Source of the DNA: Adenanthera pavonina
Lineage: Eukaryota; Streptophyta; Magnoliopsida; Fabales; Fabaceae
DNA length: 64,000 bases
NCBI GenBank assembly: GCA_026686845.1
Contig: JAIVEN010000020.1
Location: forward strand, 6,227,501-6,291,500
Direction of reading: 5' to 3'
In this document: one piece after another, positions 44,764 to 54,110 of the stretch
Layout of the letters: every line of letters begins with the position of its first letter
Position numbering within the stretch: position 1 is the stretch's first letter
Translations under genes and position numbers: made by a program
The notes under the pieces: model-generated
Told to the model about the DNA's origin: nothing
The model's database searches: none
What the model saw: the letters and a program-made list of their open reading frames with translations, nothing else

Positions 44764-46834
44764 GGTTTTTTGAACAAAATATAATAAATAAATTATTTAT
44801 CAATATATGCTGTTTTAGAAATAATTTATCGATCTATAATAATAAAAGTCAATAATCAGAAAATCGATGATCACATTGCGAAGAAGTCGATGAATGGATA
44901 CGCGACTTAACATTTTTTTTTAAATAAAGAGACAAGTCGATTGACCACCAATCGACTCACTCATGAATAGTTTTAATAAAGAAGTCAAAAGCAACAAATC
45001 GATTTGCTCTTGTTTTTTTCTCTTTTAATTATCTTTCAACCGACTTATTTTTTTTTTATTTTTACATATATACTCCTTCTTCCCATTAGGATAAGATGTG
45101 TGTGTGTGTTTTTTTTTACATATGATAATATAGTGATGTTTAATTTTTGCCCTTAATTACTTATTGTATTATTAGTATCGTAACTTATATTATAGTTAAT
45201 GAAAAGAGTTAAATTAAAAAGGGTAACCTTAGAATTTTATTTTTAAAAAAATTAAGAATATAATAAATTATTTTTAATGTGCGTAAAAACTCTCCCATTA
45301 CCTTATAATATAATATAAGACGAATGAAGTAACAACGAAATAATAATTCAATGTGTATAATGATTAGAATTAATGATTTTTATAATTATGAAAAAATAAG
45401 TTCATAAAATAAAAAAAAATTAGAATTCACTAGTTAATCAATTTTTTTAAATAAAAAGAGTAAGTCCATTGTGTAGACCATCAACTTTCTAACAGGTATT
45501 TTTTTAAAAGGGAAAAAGACATTTCAAGGTATGTAATAAAAAATATTTCCAAAGCATCAATTTCAGTTGAAGATTTAATTTATTTCAGTTGGAGATTCAA
45601 TTTATATGACTTGGGGATTTTTAAATTGGGTTCTAATTGGGAAATATTTTTAGTTATGGGTAGTAAATTCCCCCTCCTCCCCTCTTTTGAAAACCATTCA
45701 AACCAAGTCCATTGATTACCCAATCAACTTGCTTTTGTATTTTTTTTAATAAATAATGTTTATTTTAATCGACTTTCTTCTATTTTTTCTTACTTTTTCA
45801 AATATGATCCTTCTATATCATATAACATAAGATTTTTCTTTCCTATAATATAACATAATACTCCCTCCGGTCCTATATATAGGACTTTTTACCTTGATCC
45901 TAAATATAAGATCCTTCACAATGTACGAGGTGGAATTTATTATGTATTTCCAAAAAAATGCCCCTATTTAATGCATTTAAAGAGAAAAAAAGAGAGATTA
46001 AATAAGAGTAGTTTTGGAAAAATGTTGAAATTTTTGGAAAAATCAAGGTAGTTAATTAGTTTTAACTCCTTTTCTTAATTCGCGTGATTCGGTTAAAATG
46101 GTCTTATATATAGGACTAGAGGGAGTATGTAGTAATTTATTATTTTTGTTCCTTATTTATTATATTATTAGTATTGTAAATTATGTTATATTTAGTTATA
46201 CGAATGAAATTAATAGAGGTAAAATTTAAAATTTTTATTTTTTATATTAAAAAAATTATTAATTATAAATTTATAAGATAATGGAAGGATTTTTACACAT
46301 ATTAAACATCGTTTATTACATTCTTAAATTTTTTAAAAAAATTCTAAATTTACCCTTCTTAATTACACTCCTTTCATTTAGTATAATCACTCCTTTCATT
46401 TAGTATAAGATAAGTTACAATATTCATAATATAATAATAAATAATAAATAAAAGATAAAAATAAAATTACTACAAAATAAAAAAAAACATCTTGTCTTAA
46501 TAATAATAATAATGGGACGCAATATTATATCTAACAAAATTAGAAAAAAAAAAGAAGAAGCTGGTACAAAAAAATCATTTGTTTAAAAAACAAAACAAAA
46601 GCAAGGTAATTGGTAAGCTGACTTGTTTTTGACTTCTTTATAAAAAATACTCATCTACAAGTAGATTGGATAGTTAATCAACTTGTTCTTTTTATTTAAA
46701 AGAAAAAGTTAAATCATGTAATCATTCATTGACTTACAACATAATCATTAATTTTGTGATAATTGACTTTTATTATTATAGGTTAATAAATTATTTTTTA
46801 CATAATATATATTAATAAATAATTTATTTATTAT
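44764..46834. mobile_element. Large foldback (long-TIR) element, about 2.07 kb, non-autonomous
   Basis: The two ends form long inverted repeats. The left, from about 44779 (ATATAATAAATAAATTATTT, then CTATAATAATAAAAGTCAAT), matches the reverse complement of the right, ending about 46836, for at least 250 bp including TTAAATAAA(G/A)AG and TAAAGAAGTCAAAA. Pairing seems to resume further in around 45210 and 46330. ATCAAC occurs on both sides (44758-44763 and 46835-46840) and is a likely target duplication. Short motifs of the form AAGTCGATTG..CAATCGACTT recur inside both arms. There is no transposase ORF. It resembles Foldback or MULE-type non-autonomous elements. Confidence 0.75.
45861..46125. 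mobile_element. Stowaway MITE nested in the foldback
   Basis: The ends CTCCCTCCGGTCCTATATAT and (reverse complement) CTCCCTCTAGTCCTATATAT are flanked by TA at 45859-45860 and 46126-46127. The length is 265 bp with no ORF. It sits near the middle of the surrounding inverted repeat. Confidence 0.88.
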
Positions 46835-46840
46835 ATCAAC

Positions 46841-47880
46841 TATATTTTAGTATGTAATTAAAATGTGGCTCTTACATGTTAAATGATATATGGTAAATGA
46901 AGATTCTCACATGGTGTTAGCATGGTGATCCCAGTTATAATTTTCATTTTGCGTTGACATTGATTCCAAGTCTTTGATGCTCTCCCACACCAGAGCTTCA
47001 GAAAGCACTTCTTCATCATGTCAGATTTGATGTGGTGCTATAAATTTTAGCCATTAATGATGAAATATGAGAAGTTAATAATAATTGCCTCTTTTTAATT
47101 TTATATATAGTTATTTTAGTTTTTAACTAAACTATTGTTGCCTCTTTCTATTTTTTTATAATGAATATGGAAACTTTTTTTTATTTACAAAATCTCCCTT
47201 TTATTTCATTTCATTATGTATTCTATGTAATTATAATTATAGGACTTCGACTTCGTAATTAATGAGTTCAAATGATAATTAAATGATTAAATGAATTTTT
47301 CTGATGATGCAGAGTGGAATACTACATACTAGAAAGTGCTTTTATTATTTGGAAGGTGAAATACGTATTTCTTCCATAGTATTTTGCTATATAATGAAAT
47401 TAAGAGTTTAATGTTTTTCTGTTGCACAAATTTATCAATCAAATTTGATATATCAAAATGGAAAATAAAAGTTTTGTTTTAATTTGAAAATTACTTATTA
47501 TAATATGTAAGATTCATTTATATAAGAAAAGATGAAAAAAAATATAAAAGATATGGATATAATGATAAATTGGTTATTAAATCCCTTCCCTCCCCCCGAA
47601 CCAAACAAGATTTAATAAATTCCCTCCTATCCCCTCTTCTCCAATCTCACCAAATAAAAAAATTTTAAAATTCTTCGAATCATTTTCTCTTCAATTCCCT
47701 CCATTAAAATTTCTCAAATTTCCTAAATGATTATTTTCCTAAATGAAGAAATTTAGGGTCACCTTTGCTTTGAGATGTTAATGCAGGAAGCAACCAGACA
47801 AATCTATGACTCAATCCTGCTTTGCCTTTTCTTCTTCATTCTGAACCATTCCAATCCAATTCATTTCCGTTCATTCCAAA
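46841..47880. other. AT-rich DNA, third array unit and T/C-rich tract
   Basis: The sequence resumes with TATATTTTAGTATG..AATGTGGCTCTTA, completing the split array unit. A pyrimidine-rich block at about 47576-47700 may be a transposon end. No gene was seen. Confidence 0.4.
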
Positions 47881-47891
47881 AACCCAACCAG

Positions 47892-47994
47892 CCCTAAGTG
47901 ACTCTTCTGGGGACTCCTTCCCTATAGCAGCTACGTAGTAACAAGCCCTACGTAACTCTTCTAGGGACTCCTTTCCTAGAGTGGCTACGTAGTT
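47892..47994. repeat. Tandem duplication, two units of about 50 bp
   Basis: Both units share CCCTA(A/C)GT(G/A)ACTCTTCT, GGGACTCCTT(C/T)CCTA and GGCTACGTAGT-like sequence (47892-47945 and 47946-47994). Confidence 0.75.
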
Positions 47995-48091
47995 TGATGT
48001 TTGAGCTCACGAGAAAACAGACAGGAATCTGGCAGGAGGATAGGATGTTTCATGCTGGGAATTATTGAAAAATAAATAAATTAAATTAATA

Positions 48092-48135
48092 GCAGAGAGA
48101 TCTCTCTGCGTGAGAGACGTTCACGCAGAGAGATC
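48092..48135. repeat. Perfect palindrome overlapping a perfect 15-bp hairpin
   Basis: GCAGAGAGATCTCTCTGC (48092-48109) is an 18-bp perfect palindrome. Its right half is also the left arm of a second structure: GATCTCTCTGCGTGA (48099-48113), a 7-base loop, and TCACGCAGAGAGATC (48121-48135). The two structures are mutually exclusive. No protein is evident. Confidence 0.7.
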
Positions 48136-48611
48136 CTCTGTGCGGGGGCAGCTTTTTATTTTAAAAAGCAAGTACTGTGTCATGAAACAAGAGCAAGTTC
48201 GAAGAGCTTTAAAGAAAACTAAAACAAGCAAGTCGATTCATTCGACTTTGCTCAACTTCTTAATAATGGATTCTGATTTGTCAGGTTTTAGTAAATAAAA
48301 AACGTAGATTTACCCATTTAGTTTCGAACAGAAAAACAATAATATTTTCACAATGAGATTAAAACTCAGTAAAAGTTTTGACCAGCCAAATCTGCATATT
48401 GTTCTTCACAACATGAATAAAAGATCATCCGACAATGCTTTAGAAAATTCAACATTGAAGTGGTGACATAGCATTCAAGTTCTCTCTGGCTGCAGCAAGA
48501 GAAAGCGAATATCTTTTATCAGAAAGAGAATCTGTGTACATTATTTTGTTCTAAAAAAAGAAAGATATGATCCAATCCAACCATTGGTTAGATGTAAATT
48601 TGTTCACAGCA

Positions 48612-48660
48612 CAATGGGTCTCACTTTAGAAAAATTTTTGAAGGGCCCAAATCTGAAAAA
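48612..48660 (-). pseudogene. Fragment resembling exon 7 of the CWF19-like gene
   Basis: The segment with CAATGGGT..TCACTTT..AATTTTTGAAGGGC(C)CAAATCTG matches the neighbouring gene at about 59928-59965 (CAATGGGTTCACTTT, AATTTTTGAAGGGCTCAGATCTG) over roughly 45 bp in the same orientation. It is a short diverged duplicate, not a functional exon. It may be part of the mosaic locus 48600-52750. Confidence 0.5.
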
Positions 48661-49214
48661 GGCTAACATTTTTTATGAAAGATAAAGAAAAAAAAAGTCT
48701 TTTGATTTCCTAGCATCACAACAAAAAAATCATAAATATTGAAAAGAAAGAAAGGAGGAAAAAAATGAAGAGTATAAATTAAAAGGAATATTTCCTCTTC
48801 TGCATGCTCTTCCTTCTCAGTGTAGAAGATAAGGCAGCCCTTTCTGCCCAATAAAATGTAAAGTAACTCTAGCCCCAGGCCAAATGACATCTTTGAATAT
48901 AATAAGCTTTGAACAGTAAAAAGATAATGACAAAAAACCAAAACAAGCATCAGAAAACTTCCAAATCTCACAACGGGCAAACAAATAGATACTTTAAACA
49001 GTCGTTCCAGCATATAGTGGGCTAAACTCAGTAATCTCCCAAGGAATGTATTTCTGAATCCCACAAATAAGCATATTAATTCAAATAATCAATCTAAAAC
49101 TGAATCGATTAGAAGAGAAAGAAAGAAAGAAAGCAGCAGTAATTTCTTACAAGTGAATATCCCGCAGAAATCCCTAAAGTGATTTCCGAGTTGTTGTTGT
49201 TGAGGATGACGATG

Positions 49215-49462
49215 GATGATCCACAATATCTCTTTAACCAAGGAAACACAGTAGAGAGAAAGAGAGGGTGGTTTTTCAATTGGATCTCGATTCTCGACTG
49301 TGATTTCCTTGATTAAGAAGATGAGAATGGATCAGGGAAAGGAGGGTTTGATCTTATCGGACTGAAGCCGTGAAGGTGATTGTGTGGGTGAGGGTGATTT
49401 TGTGGGGTGAGGTATATATAGGAAAGTGGGGAAGGTAAAACCCTAATCGCGTCTCAATCACG
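49215..49462 (-). promoter_or_regulatory. Promoter/5'UTR-like segment, copy 1 (telo-box and TATA)
   Basis: On the minus strand an inverted telo-box (plus strand AAACCCTAA, near 49439) is followed by CCTATATATACC (about 49414-49425). A pyrimidine-rich leader then runs to about 49152, where TTCACTT/GTAAGAAATT looks like a 5' splice site; TGGGATTCAG near 49057 could be the matching acceptor. This layout is typical of constitutive plant genes. No recognisable protein follows: the frame at 48663-49064 is hydrophobic and unknown. It may be a non-coding transcript or a dead gene start. Confidence 0.5.
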
Positions 49463-50287
49463 CCGTATTCATTTTTTACAGCGATAGAAAACCTTTTCAC
49501 TGTGAAATCTGGGTCCAGCGCCAATTTATTGGGCCCAAAAAATTAGGTGTTCTCTGTGTCCAAAGATGATTTGATCACATCTTTAGGTGGGTGCATATGG
49601 ATGCGTGATTAAATTTAATTTAAATTCTTTAAATTTTATTTTTAGGTAAAAATGAAAGGCTAAGTAATTTATTTGCTAAAAGTTGATGAGTGAAATTTTG
49701 ATAAATATGGTATTGGTCTAGTCTTTTTGTTGTTTGTTCAGACCTTTTAAATATTTCTCTTTATATTTGACCCATTAACAATGGAATATAAAATTTTGAA
49801 ATGAGGACGAATGAAACATCATAATAGTACCTAGCCCAAAATAAGTAAAGGAAAAGGAACTTAATTTTAAAATATGCTGAACAAAATACTGGATCTTCCA
49901 TTTTCGTAACATTTACTTTCATCAAACTAAAATTTTAAACTTTCAAAATTATTAGGAAATTATTTGGGAAAAATTTGAAAATTTCATTAACTTTCTAGTA
50001 GTTTGAAAGTATTTATGAAGCTACCTAATTCAAATTTGTCTTTGATTAAGTTATAAATATTTTTTTTAAATTAGATCAATCATTAAATCATTAACCGCAG
50101 TATAAACTTTTATTAGCCCTGTGCCCTGGTGGTTGAACCAAAATCAAACATGCGATAATTCAACTCTAATAACAAAAAAATAAAATACCACAAACTTTAA
50201 ATATTTAATTATTAATTTCATATTTCTTTTTTTTCATAATTTATTGTTTTAATTGACAAATGTAAATTATCTATCATTAGCCCTTTC
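49463..50287. other. AT-rich intergenic DNA
   Basis: No supported feature. Near 50110-50160, GCCCTGGTGGTTGAACC followed by AATTCAACTC faintly resembles the box A/box B spacing of a tRNA-derived SINE, but I would not call it. Confidence 0.35.
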
Positions 50288-50905
50288 GTTGGCAAAAGAG
50301 AAAAGGGGGAAGAAGAGAAAAATAGATGAGAAAATTGGAGAAAAAACTATATTTTTTATTAATTGACTATGGAAAGAAAGTGAGAGGGAGAGAAAACTGG
50401 AAAAAAATAATACATGGATCCCACGTGCTTTTTGTCCCAATTTTTTCTTTCCTAAAATGGAGAGATTTTAGAAAGAAATTTTTTTTCCCAAAATTATCCC
50501 ACCAAATTTTTGTTACTATAGAGAAAATATTTATGTTGTTTTTAGATTTAAATATTAATATATTATATATTTTTAATTTTAGAATTATTTTAAAATTTTT
50601 GAAATCAATGTATAAAAAATAATTTTAAAAATTAAAAAATTAAGATTGGATAAAATAATTTTAAGTTAAGATTAAAATTAAAATAATATTTTAATTTCAT
50701 TTATTAATATGATATGGAAATTATATAAATAATATAGTAGAATAACAAGGTTTATTATATATAAATATCTTGCAAAAAAATAGTAAGAGTATTATTGTTA
50801 ATGTAAAAGTAGTCACTTTTTTCTCTTTCCTATTTTCTTTTATTCAACCACTTTTCTCCTCTCTTCATTTTCTCTTTTTCCCATTTTCTCCCTTTAACCA
50901 AGTAG
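50288..50905. mobile_element. Putative MITE with purine-rich inverted ends
   Basis: Left CTTTCGTTGGCAAAAGAGAA followed by a G/A-rich run pairs with the reverse complement of the right end (CTACTTGGTTAAAGGGAGAA followed by a similar run). The repeats are imperfect over about 55 bp. The core is AT-rich. An apparent 98-codon frame at 50326-50622 lies within it and resembles no protein. Confidence 0.45.
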
Positions 50906-51737
50906 AGAAATTTCGATGTAACTTTTGATAACGAATATCAGGTAGTTTGATTGACAGGTTTTAAACCATTAGGGCTTTTTGATTGTGAGAGAGAGATGTT
51001 ATTACGAAATGGAATAAGATGAAGAGCAAGTACCAAAAATAGGTGAGTTATGAATTTGGAAATTATGAAGTGTTATTTCTTAAAAGTTTTTTAAAGTAGT
51101 AATAATATAACTAAATTTTGATTTCAAATTTCAAAGGTATTGAAATTTCATAGTGGACTATAATTGTTGAGAATGATTCTCCTTAATTTTGATAATGTAA
51201 ATTATCCAATTATATCAATAAAGAGGGTCATGCCGCATAACAAAAACAAACATATATAAAATTGGGTCACGTGGTAAATTTGAAACTATTAATATCTTTA
51301 ATTAACTAAGTTAAATCAAAATTGAAGAAAATTATCCCCAATAGCCATAATCAGCTATATAGGACTCTAATAGACTTAAGTTTTTAAATTAAAATTCAAC
51401 TATATCATTATTACTTGAAAAAATGACACTTATTAGGATCCAAATTCGTAAGTTATACCTTTTATTTCTCTTATAAATTCTTTTCTTATAATTCCTTTCT
51501 CTTTCTACCCTTTCTTCTTTCCTTGTCTTTCATATAATAAATTCTCCAAGAAAAAGTATCAATATTATTTAACTCTTAAATGAATCAAATTTTGATTCAA
51601 TATTTTCTTAAGTCTTGATTTTATAAGACAGCCAAGTAAATTCAATGACCAATTCAATCTGATTTTTCTAAAATACATATAGATAGTGATTGACCTATCA
51701 AGAACTGAACTCACTTCAGTAACATTGAAATGGTAGA
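50906..51737. other. AT-rich intergenic DNA, nothing supported
   Basis: No coding similarity, RNA gene or clear repeat was seen. Confidence 0.35.
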
Positions 51738-51973
51738 ATGCGGATAGAGGACATCAACCAGATACGTACTCAGACTTTCTGGCGAGACTTCACACAGCTG
51801 CCATTGCATGATTGGATTCTTTGGTGTCTCTCCAAGAGGCCAATCTCTTCTCCAATTCTTTGGGACTCTCTTTTTATAAACATTATGTGGTCTTTGTGGA
51901 ATAGTAGATGTCAAAAGGCAATGGAGGATAAAGATTGGAGTGATAATCAGATCCTACATACAGCTATTTTCAA
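51738..51973 (+). pseudogene. LINE (non-LTR retrotransposon) fragment
   Basis: The frame reads FWRDFTQLPLHDWILWCLSK..., WDSLFINIMWSLWNSRCQ, DKDWSDNQILHTA. This is the style of the region between the zinc-binding reverse transcriptase end and RNase H in plant LINE proteins. Upstream RT and the RNase H are absent. At 51974 it joins sequence copied from the CWF19-like gene, so the remaining codons of the same frame are not LINE-derived. Confidence 0.6.
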
Positions 51974-52480
51974 TACTGGTGCCATATTTTGTGCAGATCC
52001 ACAAGCTCAATCAGTTCACGATATTTCAATTAGCATCACATTTATACAGTTTAATGTTGCTTTCAAAGGACAAGCAATAAACTTACTAAGTATCTCGACG
52101 GCCTTAAGCAGATACCAAGTAAATTCCAGTCCTTGAGTCAACAATCTAATTGAATACTCTACTCCTTCCCATTGTCTCTACAGAGACAGTTCAAATCTTT
52201 CAGGATGACCGTTTGGCTTCAGATGCTTTTTTCATACTTAAATAAATTTTTTTAGTCATACTGCAAAAGTCATTATTAAGGGTATCAAGTATTTAGACAT
52301 TCTGTCATATTTCAGGCAATTATATTTCTACTATATAAGATAGACTCTGCTTGGCATATCTTATTATAGAAAATGGGAAATGTCATGATAGCAACCTTAA
52401 AAACTAATGGTACTCCACACAAAGAAAGAACAAGAAGAATAAAGAAACCCCAAAAAAAACACACTATTAAATAGCAAAAA
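51974..52480 (-). pseudogene. Partial duplicate of the CWF19-like gene (introns 8 and 9, exon 9 missing)
   Basis: Bases 51974-52330 match intron 9 of the neighbouring gene (58091-58550). Shared blocks include CAGATCCACAAGCTCAATCA, CTCCTTCCC..TGTCTCTA and TTATTAAGGGTATCAA. Bases 52345-52480 match intron 8 (58970-59120), e.g. GGCATATCTTAT, AGAAAATG and AAACTAATGGTA. The intervening exon 9 (58617-58952) is absent. A block of about 92 bp at 52031-52122 has no counterpart. The fragment is in the same orientation as the parent gene and non-functional. Confidence 0.7.
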
Positions 52481-52513
52481 TTATTCTGAAGGAGTCTTGG
52501 AGCTTCGATGGAG

Positions 52514-52747
52514 TATCCACTACATCTCTTTAACCAAGGAAACACAGTAGAGAGATAGATAGGGGATGAAGGTTGAATTGGACCTCAAATCTCGACTGTG
52601 GTTTTCTTGATTAAGAAGATGAGGGTGGATGAGAATAGGGAGGGTGATATCGGAGTGAAGTTGTGGAAGAGAGAAGGGAATCATAGTGGAATAGGGTAAA
52701 TATATAGAGGCAGGGATGGACGGTAAAACCATAATCGCCTATCAATC
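52514..52747 (-). promoter_or_regulatory. Promoter/5'UTR-like segment, copy 2
   Basis: It matches 49215-49462: ATCTCTTTAACCAAGGAAAC, ACAGTAGAGAGA, TTGATTAAGAAGATGAG and GTAAAACC(C/A)TAATCGC are shared. The telo-box is mutated (ACCATAA), and the TATA region reads CTCTATATATTTACC on the minus strand. Downstream it runs into the CWF19-derived fragment. Confidence 0.55.
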
Positions 52748-52885
52748 TCCTCACTAATCCAAGACTCCATTTTGTTTTTTCCCGTCAACTTCTAATGATC
52801 CAAGGCTTCATTTTTTCAGGTAAAAAAAAAAAGGCTTAATTTTTTGTTTGGGCTTAAGATGCAATGGTGACGCCGCATCAGTCCA

Positions 52886-53620
52886 GGAAAATGACACGTA
52901 AATGCCACTAGAGTAAAAATTCTAAAAATATATCTTAAACTTGTTTAATTACGAAGGTATCTATTTGAAATTATTTTTGATACACAAAATAATCATTTTA
53001 CCCTCCATTCCTTTTGTTCCTTCTCTGTAGTTGATATTTGTATATTTGTAATTGTGTCATCTATCAATTATTGCAAAGTATGTGTTACTTGACCATCAAA
53101 GGACGCCTCACTCATGGTCAACCAATGCAGCAGTTCAATAACAGCAGTAGCTATCAAGGAGAGAGCTACCGATGGTGACAAGGAAGAGGGATACTGACAC
53201 CAAGATGCAAACTTAAATGCTCGTGGGTAAATGAAGGCTTGCTTGAAGGATTGGTTCTTTTGAGATGAAGAGGGGACCAATGATTGTGGAAGAAGAAGAA
53301 GAAGAAGAAGAAGAAGAACCAAATTAGAGCTTCCTTCAACTCAAAAACATTGAATCTTCATATTGGAGCCCAGTGGTCCAATGGAAGGGACGGCATGAGG
53401 GGGTAAAGATAATGGGGAGAAGAACTAGAGCTATGGGGGAGGAAGGAGGAGAGAGAGGGAGAAAAGGGAGGGAGGAGGAAGGAAAGAAAGTGAAGGCAAA
53501 ATGATCATTTCATGACCCAAAAAAATTTTAAATAGGTATCTCAGTATCTTATTGCAATTACATAAATTTGGGATATGTTTTTCAAATTTTCATCCTCATT
53601 GATATTATGTGTCATTTTCC
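52886..53620. mobile_element. Long-TIR element (MULE-like, possible Pack-MULE)
   Basis: The left end GGAAAATGACACGTAA with about 120 bp following (including AAGGTATCTATTTGAAATTA and AATAATCATTTTACC) matches the reverse complement of the right end (GGGAAAATGACACATAA, GAGATACCTATTTAAAATTT, AATGATCATTTTGCC). The interior (about 53010-53500) is less AT-rich than the TIRs. It holds an (AAG)n run at 53290-53318 and a purine-rich tract at 53398-53508, and a minus-strand frame at 53068-53322 without known domains. The composition suggests captured host sequence. No clear 9-bp duplication was found. Confidence 0.6.
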
Positions 53621-53772
53621 CAATCATTAATATATCAATATAATTAATAAAAAAATAGGTAACTTTTTTTTATTTGAGCTGGGTTGAATAGATTATATTC
53701 ACTCCTAATTTTATTAATTTAAATTGGCATAAGTGGTAGAAACTTCTATCTTTAAACAAGTGATGTATCTTT
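53621..53772. other. Short AT-rich spacer
   Basis: No supported feature between the long-TIR element and the tandem array. Confidence 0.3.
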
Positions 53773-54110
53773 AAGTACATACATTAAGGTGCGTCTCTAT
53801 CCTCTCATTTCAAATTTTATTATTTATATTTTAAATTTAAATTATTAGGGTGCATACATTAGGGTGTGCCTCTCATTTCAAATTGTTTAAATTTATTCTA
53901 AACAAATTTAAATTTTATTTTTTGTATTTTAAATTTAAATTATTATTTATATTGATAATTCAAATTTAAAATATAATACAAGATCCATCTTTAGGTGCAT
54001 CCATTAGGGTGTGCCTCTCATTTTAAATTGTTTAAATTTATTCTGACCAATTTTAAATTTTATTATTTATATTTTAAATTTAAATTATTATTTTTAATGA
54101 AAAGTGAATT
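53773..54110. repeat. Degenerate tandem array, three units
   Basis: Units start near 53773, 53851 and 53991. They share CAT(A/C)CATTAGGGTGTGCCTCTC, TTCAAATTGTTTAAATTTAT and TATTTTAAATTTAAATTATT. The first is shorter, by an internal deletion. Confidence 0.7.

Larger units (their letters stand above)
41091..47894 (+). mobile_element. PIF/Harbinger-type element relic with nested insertions (ends uncertain)
   Basis: A PIF/Harbinger transposase relic lies at 43683-44510. The left end candidate GGGTCTATTTGGATGGG at 41091 is preceded by TAA. The right end candidate (reverse complement GGGCTGGTTGGG) ends at 47894 and is followed by TAA; 3-bp TAA/TTA duplications are the Harbinger habit. The terminal match is weak, and a second right end (CCAAACAAGATT followed by TAA, near 47601-47615) is about as good. 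Inside lie an LTR-retroelement fragment, the transposase relic, a tandem array and a foldback holding a Stowaway MITE. I am confident of the transposase and unsure of the outer limits. Confidence 0.4.

Noticed and set aside
48110..48298. 62-codon plus-strand frame containing the hairpin
   Set aside because: It has no recognisable protein and much of its start is the inverted repeat.
50105..50165. Possible SINE or tRNA-like box A/B sequence
   Set aside because: Box A is fair but box B is poor, there is no cloverleaf, and no tail or target duplication was found.
50326..50622. 98-codon plus-strand frame rich in Lys, Phe and Ile
   Set aside because: It falls inside a putative MITE in AT-rich DNA, has no family likeness, and its amino acid bias is what random AT-rich sequence gives.
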